This document shows, piece by piece, positions 32,400-41,510 of a stretch of 51,773 bases of DNA. The position numbers and the translations under genes are program-made. The stretch's first letter is position 1, and each line of letters opens with the position of its first letter. The stretch is taken from assembly GCA_004402915.1 (NCBI GenBank), contig SORU01000009.1, positions 1-51,773 of the forward strand, read 5' to 3'. This stretch comes from Fidelibacterota bacterium MT.SAG.2. Its GTDB lineage: Bacteria > Fidelibacterota > SORT01. The notes beneath the pieces were generated by a model. That model worked only from the letters and a program-made list of their open reading frames with translations, had not been told where the DNA came from and made no database searches.

Positions 32400-33902
32400 A
32401 TGCAAAATCATTTACTCTCAGCATTGACCTTTGTACCTGTTCTCGGGATGTTCGCTATATTATTCATTCCCAGAGATAAGTCCTATGTGATTAAAGTCGT
32501 AGCTGCGGTCACGACGGGTATACAACTTTGGTTGGCGGTTCAAATGTACATCGCTTTCGACACTACTACCTCTGCGATGCAATTCGTAGAGCATTATGCG
32601 TGGATTCCTGCTTTCAACATCGAGTACTTTATGGGAATAGACGGGTTAAGCGCTCCAATGGTGTTACTGACTGCACTGCTTTCCTTCATATGTATCTTCG
32701 CCTCATGGAATATTGAAAAAGCAGTTAAGGGGTATTTTGCTTTATTTCTTCTATTAGATGCCGGTATGATGGGAGTTTTCGTTTCAATCGACTTTTTCCT
32801 CTTCTACATCTTTTGGGAAGTCGTGTTGCTTCCGATGTATTTCCTTATCGGAATCTGGGGTGGACCCCGAAGAGAGTACGCTTCGATCAAGTTCTTCCTA
32901 TATACGCTGTTCGGAAGCGTATTGATTCTGTTGGCGATGCTGGCATTATACTTCTATAACGACCCGCATACATTCAACATGCTGACGCTAATGGAAACGA
33001 CATACGATTACAACTTCCAGAAATGGGTCTTCCTTGCATTGTTTATAGGCTTTGCGATCAAAGTTCCTATTTTCCCGTTCCACACATGGCTTCCGGATGC
33101 TCATGTGGAAGCGCCGACTGCCGTAAGCGTTATTCTTGCGGGAGTATTATTGAAAATGGGTATCTACGGAATTCTCCGGATCAATTTTCCGGTGCTGCCT
33201 GATGCGACCTTATGGTTTGCGGTTCCGTTGGGCGTGTTGGGAGTAATTAATATTATTTACGGCGCGCTTTGCGCGCTTGCGCAAACTGATTTGAAAAAGC
33301 TAGTTGCTTACTCAAGCATCAGCCATATGGGTTTCTGCCTACTCGGAATGGCTGCCCTTACTTCTGCGGGAATGAACGGAGCGGTTCTTCAAATGTTCAA
33401 CCATGGTACTATCTCGGCAATGCTCTTCCTGTTGGTGGGAGTAATATATGACAGAGCTCATATCAGGGATGTGAACGGCTTTGGCGGATTGGCGGTCAGG
33501 ATGCCTATATACGGTGGTATGGTTGCGTTAGCGTTCTTTGCCGGACTGGGACTTCCGGGATTTTCGGGCTTCATAAGCGAGGCTCTGACCCTGATCGGAG
33601 GATTCGGAGCGGAACACAGTTCGTCTACCTTCAGATGGCTGACAGGACTGGCAGTTATGGGCATAGTCTTGAATGCGGCATATTTTTTATGGGCATATCA
33701 AAAGATTTTTCTCGGCAAGCTTAACGAGAAGTGGGCGGGATTATCAGAAATAAACGGACGGGAATTATTTACCATTGTTCCGCTTGCGATCATAACCATA
33801 ATTCTCGGATTCTACCCGATGCCGATTCTCGGAATGATGTCTGAAACGATGAACGGTATTATCGAGATGGTTAAGTCAGGAGCTATTACTGCATTGCAGT
33901 AA
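32400..33902 (+). CDS. nuoM: NADH-quinone oxidoreductase subunit M (first cluster)
   Basis: A 500-residue antiporter-like subunit with about 14 helices. Channel residues are visible in FYIFWEVVLLPMYFLIGIWG (Glu), FPFHTWLPDAHVEAPTAVSV (His/Asp/Glu) and AQTDLKKLVAYSSISHMGF (Lys, His). It starts 22 bases after nuoL, with TGGAGG upstream, and ends 14 bases before nuoN. Confidence 0.95.
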   Translation: MQNHLLSALTFVPVLGMFAILFIPRDKSYVIKVVAAVTTGIQLWLAVQMYIAFDTTTSAMQFVEHYAWIPAFNIEYFMGIDGLSAPMVLLTALLSFICIFASWNIEKAVKGYFALFLLLDAGMMGVFVSIDFFLFYIFWEVVLLPMYFLIGIWGGPRREYASIKFFLYTLFGSVLILLAMLALYFYNDPHTFNMLTLMETTYDYNFQKWVFLALFIGFAIKVPIFPFHTWLPDAHVEAPTAVSVILAGVLLKMGIYGILRINFPVLPDATLWFAVPLGVLGVINIIYGALCALAQTDLKKLVAYSSISHMGFCLLGMAALTSAGMNGAVLQMFNHGTISAMLFLLVGVIYDRAHIRDVNGFGGLAVRMPIYGGMVALAFFAGLGLPGFSGFISEALTLIGGFGAEHSSSTFRWLTGLAVMGIVLNAAYFLWAYQKIFLGKLNEKWAGLSEINGRELFTIVPLAIITIILGFYPMPILGMMSETMNGIIEMVKSGAITALQ

Positions 33903-33916
33903 TAGAGAGTTTATAA

Positions 33917-35404
33917 TTGGATAATATCAGCAGCCTAAATTATTTCATCCCTGAGTTAACGCTGACTCTGACGATCTTGGTTTTGATCATCTATGATCTG
34001 TTCTTGAAAAAAGAAGAATCGAATTATACTGTATATGTAGCGGCTGCCGGATTAGTTTTTACGCTGGTAATGCTTCTTTCTTCATACTCGAATGTTGAAA
34101 CAAGTCTCTTTTTAGGGATGGTGGCGCATGATCCATTCTCTTTCTTCTTTAAATTTCTCTTCGTATTGACGGCGTTTTTTACGGTAATTATCTCGTCAAC
34201 TTCTTTAGAGATGAAGGGAAAATTCCATGGCGAATTCAATACGTTCGTTCTTCTGATCACTCTCGGAATGTTTCTGCTTGTCTCCGCGACCAACCTCCTG
34301 TTGGTATACATTGCATTTGAATTGGTGAGTGTTACTTCCTACATTGTAGCAGGCTATCTCAAAGACTCGAAGCGAGGCAGTGAAGCAGCCCTTAAATATG
34401 TCATCTACGGCGGCGTCTCTTCAGGAATTATGCTCTACGGTTTCTCACTATTATACGGACTAACGGGTACATTAGAGATAGCTGAGATAGGCCGGATACT
34501 ATCGCAAAATAATTCAGGGAATCTCACGGTTCTCGTTTCGTTTTTGATGATCCTTGCAGGGTTTGGTTACAAAATAGCGTCTGTTCCGTTTCATTTTTGG
34601 GCGCCTGATGTTTACGAGGGTGCGCCCACAGCGTTCACGGCGTTCTTATCTGTCGGACCCAAGGCTGCCGGTTTCGCTTTGTTGATCCGATTTCTCAACA
34701 CGGCGTTTGTTTCACAGGATAATGTTAACATGGCGAGTTGGGGCGCGCTCGAACAATTGGCTTGGCCGGAGATAATGATGTGGATCTCTGCTATAACCAT
34801 GACACTTGGGAATTTAGTAGCATTAAAACAGGACAACATCAAACGTCTGTTGGCATACTCGAGTATTGCTCATGCCGGATACGTCCTTATGGGCATAGTA
34901 GTGCTGACACAGGACGGTCTGTTCGCCATGATGTTCTACCTCAGTGCATATTATTTGATGAACCTCGGAGCATTTTTTGTGGTTCTGAATGTCGCCGACC
35001 GGTTCGGTTCAGAGGAGATTGACGGTTATAACGGACTTGTATATAAGGCGCCGTTTTTGGCAGTATGCATGGGGATATTTATGTTCTCTCTTGCGGGTAT
35101 CCCTCCGACAGTCGGATTTATAGGAAAATTTTATCTCTTTGCCGCACTCATAAAGGGTGGTTCGGCATACTATCCTTTGGCAATAATAGGCGCATTGAAT
35201 AGTGTCGTGTCGCTTTATTATTACGCACGGGTGTTAAGAGCAATGTTCGTAAGAGGAGAGGCTGTGGATTCAGAAATGCCTATCATTAAAACTCCTGTGG
35301 CGGTAATAGGTATGCTCGCATTTCCGGTACTTATATTAGGTCTCTATTGGGCGCCGCTCTCCGATTTCGCACACGCTTCTTTGAAGATTCTTATAACCCA
35401 TTAA
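33917..35404 (+). CDS. nuoN: NADH-quinone oxidoreductase subunit N (first cluster)
   Basis: A 495-residue antiporter-like subunit with about 14 helices. Conserved are LLVYIAFELVSVTSYIVAG, VPFHFWAPDVYEGAPTAFTA and ALKQDNIKRLLAYSSIAHAG. It starts at TTG 33917 with AGAGAG upstream and is the last gene of the first operon. A 166-base gap follows, holding the promoter of the next operon. Confidence 0.95.
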   Translation: MDNISSLNYFIPELTLTLTILVLIIYDLFLKKEESNYTVYVAAAGLVFTLVMLLSSYSNVETSLFLGMVAHDPFSFFFKFLFVLTAFFTVIISSTSLEMKGKFHGEFNTFVLLITLGMFLLVSATNLLLVYIAFELVSVTSYIVAGYLKDSKRGSEAALKYVIYGGVSSGIMLYGFSLLYGLTGTLEIAEIGRILSQNNSGNLTVLVSFLMILAGFGYKIASVPFHFWAPDVYEGAPTAFTAFLSVGPKAAGFALLIRFLNTAFVSQDNVNMASWGALEQLAWPEIMMWISAITMTLGNLVALKQDNIKRLLAYSSIAHAGYVLMGIVVLTQDGLFAMMFYLSAYYLMNLGAFFVVLNVADRFGSEEIDGYNGLVYKAPFLAVCMGIFMFSLAGIPPTVGFIGKFYLFAALIKGGSAYYPLAIIGALNSVVSLYYYARVLRAMFVRGEAVDSEMPIIKTPVAVIGMLAFPVLILGLYWAPLSDFAHASLKILITH

Positions 35405-35453
35405 AATCTTGAAGCACGGGATAATTTTCCTATTCCTCTATAAAAAATATCCT

Positions 35454-35482
35454 TTGAAATTTAAGCAGTTCTTGTCTATATT
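35454..35482 (+). promoter_or_regulatory. Promoter of the thioesterase/second nuo operon
   Basis: A -35 TTGAAA (35454-35459) and a -10 TATATT (35477-35482) with 17 bases between. Transcription would start near 35489 and leave an 80-base leader before the TTG at 35571. Within the leader CTTGAATtgtgATTCcAAG (35491-35509) is an imperfect palindrome that could be an operator. This shows the second cluster can be expressed separately from the first. Confidence 0.6.
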
Positions 35483-35570
35483 TTTCCCTTCTTGAATTGT
35501 GATTCCAAGTTAGATTTGAGGGGGAATTATTCGGGAGTGAGAGGACTGATATTAGTGTCAGGATATAAAA

Positions 35571-36059
35571 TTGGAAGGTAAAACAGTTTCAAATTCGCAG
35601 ATCCAAATGATGGAATTGGTTCAGCCGAACGATGCGAATAATCATGGAAATATGCATGGCGGTAAGGTTATGCACCTTATCGACATCGCCGCAGCGATGA
35701 GTGGATTGCGGCATTGCAGGAAACCGGTCGTAACCGCATCTGTGGACTCGCTTGATTTCCTACACCCTGTCCAATTAGGTAATATGATCATTCTAAGAGC
35801 CTCTGTAAACTATGTTCACAATACTTCTATGGAAATTGGCGTAAGGGTCGAGTCCGAAAACCCGCTGACAGGTGAAAGGTTTCATACGAGTTCCGCTTAT
35901 CTCACTTTCGTGGCGCTCGACGAAAACGGCAAACCCACAAAAATTCCTGCCCTGATTCCTGAAACCGATACAGAAAAAAGAAGATATGAAGCGGCAATTA
36001 AAAGACGAGAAATCAGAATGAAAACGCGCAGTGAACTGATTTCAGAAAGCGGCAGCTGA
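35571..36059 (+). CDS. Acyl-CoA thioesterase, hotdog fold (YciA/BACH type)
   Basis: A 162-residue hotdog protein with the family start NDANNHGNMHGGKVMHLIDI (active-site Asn, His and Asp region) and ASVDSLDFLHPVQLGNMIIL. Starts at TTG 35571 inside the new transcript; no better ATG is near. Its TGA overlaps the nuoA ATG by one base, so it is translationally coupled to the second complex I operon. The reaction is hydrolysis of acyl-CoA to acid and CoA. Why it heads a nuo operon is unclear. Confidence 0.85.
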   Translation: MEGKTVSNSQIQMMELVQPNDANNHGNMHGGKVMHLIDIAAAMSGLRHCRKPVVTASVDSLDFLHPVQLGNMIILRASVNYVHNTSMEIGVRVESENPLTGERFHTSSAYLTFVALDENGKPTKIPALIPETDTEKRRYEAAIKRREIRMKTRSELISESGS

Positions 36060-36424
36060 TGTTAGGGGAATATCTCCCACTCTTTTTTCTTATTGTCATA
36101 GTTTTTGGATTAGTAACCGCAATGTTGATCTTGACACGGCTGCTGCAACCTAAACGCCGTTCGGAACAAGATTTGGAACCGTATGAATCAGGCACGACGC
36201 CTTCATCATTTGCCCGGATACGATTTTCAGTCAAATTTTTCATTATCGCTATCATCTTTATCATCTTTGATATAGAAGTAGTGTTTATGTATCCTTGGGC
36301 GATCGTTTTTAAGGAACTGCTGAATATCGGCACATTCATATTTATTGAAATGCTTACATTTCTCGGAATACTTGTAGTCGGATTGATCTATGTGTGGAAA
36401 ATGGGCGCATTGGAGTGGGATTGA
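36059..36424 (+). CDS. nuoA: NADH-quinone oxidoreductase subunit A (second cluster)
   Basis: A 121-residue subunit with three helices. Conserved loop [20 protein letters not shown] has Ser in place of the usual Cys of the switch loop (TSYECGEEPV in the first copy), the most visible difference. The helix [20 protein letters not shown] is intact. It is followed 1 base later by nuoC; there is no nuoB between them. Confidence 0.93.
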   Translation: MLGEYLPLFFLIVIVFGLVTAMLILTRLLQPKRRSEQDLEPYESGTTPSSFARIRFSVKFFIIAIIFIIFDIEVVFMYPWAIVFKELLNIGTFIFIEMLTFLGILVVGLIYVWKMGALEWD

Positions 36425-36425
36425 G

Positions 36426-36929
36426 ATGAGCGAGTTCACTGAAAAGATAGCAGCAAAATTCCCTGATGAAATTCTTGAAGGTCCTGAAATGGAATCAGAG
36501 AACGCTATCAGCGTAAAGTCGGATAAGATATTGGCTGTTCTTGAGTATTGCCGATCCGATGCAGGTATGAAATTTGAATTTCTTACAGACCTGACGGCTG
36601 TCGATTTTCTCGAGTTTGATTCCCCAAAGCGTATAGCGGTTATATATATTTTACGGAACATGAAAAATATGCAGAATTTGATAGTACGCGCTTTTTTATC
36701 CGATGACGAAGAGATCGACACAGCTTCCGATATTTGGCACTCGGCAGAATGGCTCGAAAGAGAAGTATGGGATCTTTTTGGAGTTAAATTCAAAGGGCAT
36801 CCGAATTTGAAACGAATTTTAATGCCTGATGATTATGAAGGGCATCCGTTACGAAAGGATTATCCCCTCAAAGGGAGGGGTGAGCGGGACTCGTTCAAGA
36901 TCATTCAAAGAGACAGGGAGCGATATTAG
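36426..36929 (+). CDS. nuoC: NADH-quinone oxidoreductase subunit C (second cluster)
   Basis: A 167-residue subunit started at ATG 36426 (the earlier ATG at 36390 is inside nuoA). Signature [19 protein letters not shown], then [20 protein letters not shown] is present. The start follows the nuoA stop by one base. Directly after it begins nuoD, from TTG. The usual nuoB is missing. Confidence 0.94.
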   Translation: MSEFTEKIAAKFPDEILEGPEMESENAISVKSDKILAVLEYCRSDAGMKFEFLTDLTAVDFLEFDSPKRIAVIYILRNMKNMQNLIVRAFLSDDEEIDTASDIWHSAEWLEREVWDLFGVKFKGHPNLKRILMPDDYEGHPLRKDYPLKGRGERDSFKIIQRDRERY

Positions 36930-38129
36930 TTGGGGAGAGTAGAGAAAGACCTTCAAGGTGAGACCCTTGAGTTGAGTTTCGGTCCTCAACATCCTGCTAC
37001 CCATGGCACCCTGCAGATCGTCATGGAGCTTGATGGTGAAGTGGTTTTGAATGTCGAGCCGCATATAGGTTTTCTGCATACGGGCTTTGAAAAATTAGCG
37101 GAACATATGTCTTACAACCAATTTGTCACTGTAACAGACAGGATGAATTACCTTTCGCCGCTCTCCAATAATATCGGGTTTTCGTTGGCTGCGGAAAAAC
37201 TGTTCGGAATTGAGATTCCGATGCGAGGACAGTATATCCGTGTTCTGATGGCAGAGCTTTCCCGTATTGGAGATCATCTTGTAGCGGTCGGTACTGCGGC
37301 AATGGATTTAGGCGCGATGACAGTTTTTTTGTACGGCTTTCGAGAACGTGAGAAATTGTATGATCTGTTCGAGTGGGCAACGGGAGCGCGCCTGACCACA
37401 AGTTACACGCGAGTCGGCGGACTGATGGCGGACTTGCCGGAAGATTTTCCCGACGCCGTTCTCAAATGGGCTGAGCAGTTTCCCAAGACGATTGACGAGA
37501 TAGAAAAAATGCTGAGTCATAACAGGATATTTCAAGACCGGACTTATGATATCGGCGTAATATCAAAAGAAGATGTACTGAAATACAGTCTCACGGGACC
37601 TGTCGCAAGGGCATCAGGAATCAATTATGATCTCAGGAAGGATATGCCCTACTCTTCATACGAGGATTTTGAGTTTGAAGTACCCATAGGCGAAAACGGC
37701 GACGCCTATGACCGGTATTTGGTCAGAATGGAGGAGATGAGGCAATCGGTCGGTATAGTTAAGCAGGTACTTGCGAATCTGCCCGATGGAGAAGTGAATA
37801 TCGACCCGGAATCCAAGCTGACTCTCCCTGGCAAGGATGAAGTATATACTACTATCGAAGGATTGATACATCATTTTGAAGTAACTATGGAGAATAAAGG
37901 TATTTTACCTCCTGTTGCTGAAGTGTATATGGGTACCGAATCACCAAACGGAGAGTTAGGATTTTATATAGTCTCTAATGGAGAGAGAGAACCATATAGA
38001 GTTAGAATCAGACCGCCCTCATTCATAAATTATACGATATTCAAAAAGCTGATGAAAGGAGCGATGTTTTCAGATGTAGTCTCGAATTTAGGCTCCTTGA
38101 ATATCATCGCCGGGGAGCTCGACAGATAG
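36930..38129 (+). CDS. nuoD: NADH-quinone oxidoreductase subunit D (second cluster)
   Basis: A 399-residue subunit, 26 residues longer than the first copy. Blocks include [46 protein letters not shown] and GSLNIIAGELDR at the C terminus. It starts at TTG 36930 immediately after the nuoC stop, with GGGAG upstream. It must contact NuoB, which is not encoded in this cluster. Confidence 0.94.
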   Translation: MGRVEKDLQGETLELSFGPQHPATHGTLQIVMELDGEVVLNVEPHIGFLHTGFEKLAEHMSYNQFVTVTDRMNYLSPLSNNIGFSLAAEKLFGIEIPMRGQYIRVLMAELSRIGDHLVAVGTAAMDLGAMTVFLYGFREREKLYDLFEWATGARLTTSYTRVGGLMADLPEDFPDAVLKWAEQFPKTIDEIEKMLSHNRIFQDRTYDIGVISKEDVLKYSLTGPVARASGINYDLRKDMPYSSYEDFEFEVPIGENGDAYDRYLVRMEEMRQSVGIVKQVLANLPDGEVNIDPESKLTLPGKDEVYTTIEGLIHHFEVTMENKGILPPVAEVYMGTESPNGELGFYIVSNGEREPYRVRIRPPSFINYTIFKKLMKGAMFSDVVSNLGSLNIIAGELDR

Positions 38130-38603
38130 ATGTCAGACAGTTTTTCAGAGGAATCCAAAGCTGAGCTTAAAAAACTCATGGATTCTTATCCGGACAGGAT
38201 GTCAGCAGTCATGAATGCGCTGCATCTGGCTCAGAGAGAATTTGGGCATATCTCTTATGAAGCGCTTGAAGCGCTCTCAAAGGAGATGGGGCTGCCGGTT
38301 CAACAGCTGGAGGATACGGCAAGTTTCTACACCATGTATTTCAAAGAACCCGTCGGTGAGAATGTCATCTGGGTCTGCCAAACTCTTCCTTGCGCGCTGC
38401 GGGGTTCAGCGGATATATTTGACTACCTGAAAGAAAAATTGGATATAGATGCAGGGGAAACCACGAGTGATAAGCGTTTCACACTTATGAAAGCGGAGTG
38501 TCTCGCTTCTTGCGGAACGGCGCCTATGATGCAGGTAAATGACGATTATTTTGAAGATTTAACGGAACAGAAGATAGATAAGATCCTCGGGAAATTCGAT
38601 TGA
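38130..38603 (+). CDS. nuoE: NADH-quinone oxidoreductase subunit E (second cluster)
   Basis: A 157-residue subunit carrying the 2Fe-2S cluster N1a near the FMN. The four ligands are Cys83, Cys88 (VCQTLPCAL), Cys124 and Cys128 (ECLASCGTAP). Part of the NADH-input module that is absent from the first cluster. Stop overlaps the nuoF ATG (TGATG). Confidence 0.95.
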   Translation: MSDSFSEESKAELKKLMDSYPDRMSAVMNALHLAQREFGHISYEALEALSKEMGLPVQQLEDTASFYTMYFKEPVGENVIWVCQTLPCALRGSADIFDYLKEKLDIDAGETTSDKRFTLMKAECLASCGTAPMMQVNDDYFEDLTEQKIDKILGKFD

Positions 38604-39892
38604 TGGAGAAGATACTTACAAAAAATATTGAAACTGAAAACTCGCATCGGATAGGTGTTTACATGGAGTCCGGCGGCTACGAAGCCTGGAAAAAAGTGCT
38701 GAAGGAGATGTCACCCGAAGAAGTTACTGATATCGTTAAGGAATCGGGATTACGGGGAAGAGGCGGAGCAGGATTTCCAGCCGGGCTGAAGTGGAGTTTT
38801 GTTCCTAAGGTAGACAAACCTAAATATCTTGTTTGTAATGCGGATGAATCGGAACCCGGCACGTTCAAGGACAGGCTTCTCCTCGAAAAAGATCCACACA
38901 TGATGTTAGAAGGGATAGTCATTGCCTCTTACGCGATAAAGGCAAATACGGCATTTGTATACATTCGAGGCGAATTCGCCAATCAAACAGTTTTGCTCCA
39001 TGAAGCAATTCAGGAGATGAAAGATAAAGGGTTACTCGGTAAGAATATACTTTCGAGCGGATACGATCTCGAAATACTCGTTACACGTGGAGCAGGAGCG
39101 TATATATGCGGAGAGGAAACCGCGCTTCTGACTTCGTTAGAAGGCAAAAGAGGTTATCCGAAGATCAAACCTCCCTTTCCCGCTGTCGAGGGATATCTGC
39201 GTTCTCCGACTATAGTGAATAACGTCGAGACTTTATGTTGTGTCCCTCACATCATAAGTAAAGGCACGGATTGGTTCAAGTCGATCGGCACTGAAAAGAG
39301 TTCAGGTCCGAAATTGTATTGTGTTTCGGGGCATGTACGGAATCCGGGTGTCTTTGAACTGCCAATGGGTGTTCCACTAAAAGAACTGATATTCGACCAC
39401 GCCGGCGGGATACTGCATAACAGGAAGCTTAAGGCGGTTATTCCGGGCGGTTCATCAACTCCAGTCCTCACGGAGAGCGAAATTGATATAAACATGGATT
39501 TCGATTCGGTCGCAGCAGCGGGTAGTATGCTTGGTTCTGCGGGTATTATAGTGATGGACGAATATACGGATATGGTGGATGCGTGCTATAATTTATCAAA
39601 GTTTTACGCTCATGAAACTTGCGGTCAATGTACGCCATGCCGTGAGGGCGTTCCCTGGATGAAGACGATTCTTGGAAGAATAACAAACGGCAAAGGGAGG
39701 AGACGGGATATCGACTTGCTCCTCGATATCTGCAAGAGTATTGAGAAGCGGACGATATGTCCATTCGGAGATGCGGCGGTTGCGCCCGTAAAAAGCTATA
39801 TTGAAAAATTCAGAGAAGAATTCGACTATTATATAGAATACAAAAAATCGATGATTCAGGAAAATGTAAAGAGTTTAAATGCCGTTAATTAA
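38603..39892 (+). CDS. nuoF: NADH-quinone oxidoreductase subunit F (second cluster)
   Basis: A 429-residue flavoprotein that takes electrons from NADH through FMN to cluster N3. Visible are GRGGAGFPAGLKWSF (FMN/NADH), RGAGAYICGEETALL and the N3 ligands in ETCGQCTPCREG with a later Cys in RTICPFGDAA. The start at ATG 38603 overlaps the nuoE stop; a TTG one codon earlier is the alternative. It overlaps nuoG by 14 bases. Confidence 0.95.
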   Translation: MEKILTKNIETENSHRIGVYMESGGYEAWKKVLKEMSPEEVTDIVKESGLRGRGGAGFPAGLKWSFVPKVDKPKYLVCNADESEPGTFKDRLLLEKDPHMMLEGIVIASYAIKANTAFVYIRGEFANQTVLLHEAIQEMKDKGLLGKNILSSGYDLEILVTRGAGAYICGEETALLTSLEGKRGYPKIKPPFPAVEGYLRSPTIVNNVETLCCVPHIISKGTDWFKSIGTEKSSGPKLYCVSGHVRNPGVFELPMGVPLKELIFDHAGGILHNRKLKAVIPGGSSTPVLTESEIDINMDFDSVAAAGSMLGSAGIIVMDEYTDMVDACYNLSKFYAHETCGQCTPCREGVPWMKTILGRITNGKGRRRDIDLLLDICKSIEKRTICPFGDAAVAPVKSYIEKFREEFDYYIEYKKSMIQENVKSLNAVN

Positions 39893-41510
39893 AATAAACG
39901 ACAGAGAATACGAAGTGAAGCCGGGAGCGCAGCTGCTTCAAACCGCTTTAGATAACGGAATTGAAGTTCCTCATTATTGCTATCATCCCGGTCTTTCGAT
40001 AGCCGGTAATTGTAGAATGTGCTGCGTTGAGATAGAGGGGATGCCCGGACTGCAAATTTCGTGTAACGTGAAAATCGGAGAACTGCCCGAAGAGCGAAAG
40101 ATCGACGGCAAGTACGACATGGTGATCAATACGGAATCAGAAGAGGTGAAGGATTCTCGAAGCAGGGTACTCGAACTTCTTCTGCTCAACCATCCGATCG
40201 ATTGTCCCGTCTGCGATCAGGCGGGCGAATGTCTGCTTCAGGACTATTCCTTCGAGCACGGGAGCGCTCACAGCAGATTTACGGAAGAGAAGAGGGTGAA
40301 TCCTAAAAAGCAACTCGGACCTGAAGTATGGATCTATCCGAACCGCTGTATTCTATGCTCGAGATGTGTGCGGTTTTGTGAGGAAATAGTCGGAGACCCT
40401 CAGTTGATGGTTCGGAACAGAGGTTATTCATCGATTATAGACGTCCGAGATAATCAACCGTTGGATAATAAGCTTTCGGGAAATACAGCTGATATCTGTC
40501 CTGTAGGCAGTCTCGTAAGCAACGATTTTTTGCATAAGACACGCGTGTGGAACCTCGAGGAAGAGGATACAATATGTATGGATTGCTCCGTTGGATGCAA
40601 TCTGATAGTCGGAGTTTCCAAAGATAAGATTCAGCGCATCAAACCGCGTTTGAATAAAGAAGTGAACGATTATTGGATGTGCGATGACGGCAGAATAGGG
40701 TACCATGCGGCAGACGAGTTAGAGCGATTACAATCTCCGCTGATAAAAGAAGGCGACGGATTCAGACCGGTGTCGTGGACTGAGGTATTTGATTTCATAG
40801 CTGATAAAACAGTAGCCAACGGTAAGCTGCCACCGGGTAAGATCGGAATTATCGGTTCTGCTTACGGCACCAACGAGGAAAATTATCTGCTGAAGAAGAT
40901 CGCTGATGGATTAGCACTCCCCGAAGGAAACAGATCATTATATCCGGGTGAGATGGAAGGAGACCCGATCATATTTAAAAGCGGATTCAGGATCTCACCC
41001 GATAAAACTCCAAACAGACAAGGCGCTTTGGATATGCTCGGTTTGAAGAACTCCGGACTCGCGGATAGTTTAGATTCAAAGATCGTGTATCTCCTGCAGG
41101 GAGGTGTTCACGATTTGATGACCGAGAGCGTAAGTGAGATACTTAAAAAATCCGAATTCCTTATAGTTCAATCGGCTTATCTGTCCGACGAAGCAAAGCT
41201 TGCAGATGTTGTTCTGCCCGGAACTTTTCATTACGAAAAGAACGGTACGATGACCAACGACAGAAACAGGGTGCAAAGAGTGCGGGGTGTTGTTCAGACT
41301 CCTATCGGAGTGAAGGAAGATTGGGAAGTGATAGCAGAATTCGGCGAAGCTCTCGGGATTAAAAATTTTAGCTATGAAAGTGTAGATGATATCACTGACG
41401 AAATAGCCGTCAGCGTGAATGAGTATGAAGGGATCACTGTTGAAAAAGTAGGTTCTTTAGGTAGTGATCTGAATCGGGAAAAGGAATCTGTTCAGGAGAT
41501 AGCGCCATAG
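39879..41510 (+). CDS. nuoG: NADH-quinone oxidoreductase subunit G with N7 cluster motif (second cluster)
   Basis: A 543-residue iron-sulfur subunit. Ligand sets are complete: 2Fe-2S Cys34/45/48/62, N5 His105 with Cys109/112/118, N4 Cys157/160/163/207, and a further CxxCxxxCx27C motif (Cys233/236/240/268), the N7 motif found in E. coli, Thermus and Aquifex NuoG but missing in most complex I. The molybdopterin-like domain after it is short, so the total length is well below the 680-900 residues of other NuoG. Its TAG overlaps the nuoH GTG by one base. Confidence 0.95.
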   Translation: MPLIKINDREYEVKPGAQLLQTALDNGIEVPHYCYHPGLSIAGNCRMCCVEIEGMPGLQISCNVKIGELPEERKIDGKYDMVINTESEEVKDSRSRVLELLLLNHPIDCPVCDQAGECLLQDYSFEHGSAHSRFTEEKRVNPKKQLGPEVWIYPNRCILCSRCVRFCEEIVGDPQLMVRNRGYSSIIDVRDNQPLDNKLSGNTADICPVGSLVSNDFLHKTRVWNLEEEDTICMDCSVGCNLIVGVSKDKIQRIKPRLNKEVNDYWMCDDGRIGYHAADELERLQSPLIKEGDGFRPVSWTEVFDFIADKTVANGKLPPGKIGIIGSAYGTNEENYLLKKIADGLALPEGNRSLYPGEMEGDPIIFKSGFRISPDKTPNRQGALDMLGLKNSGLADSLDSKIVYLLQGGVHDLMTESVSEILKKSEFLIVQSAYLSDEAKLADVVLPGTFHYEKNGTMTNDRNRVQRVRGVVQTPIGVKEDWEVIAEFGEALGIKNFSYESVDDITDEIAVSVNEYEGITVEKVGSLGSDLNREKESVQEIAP

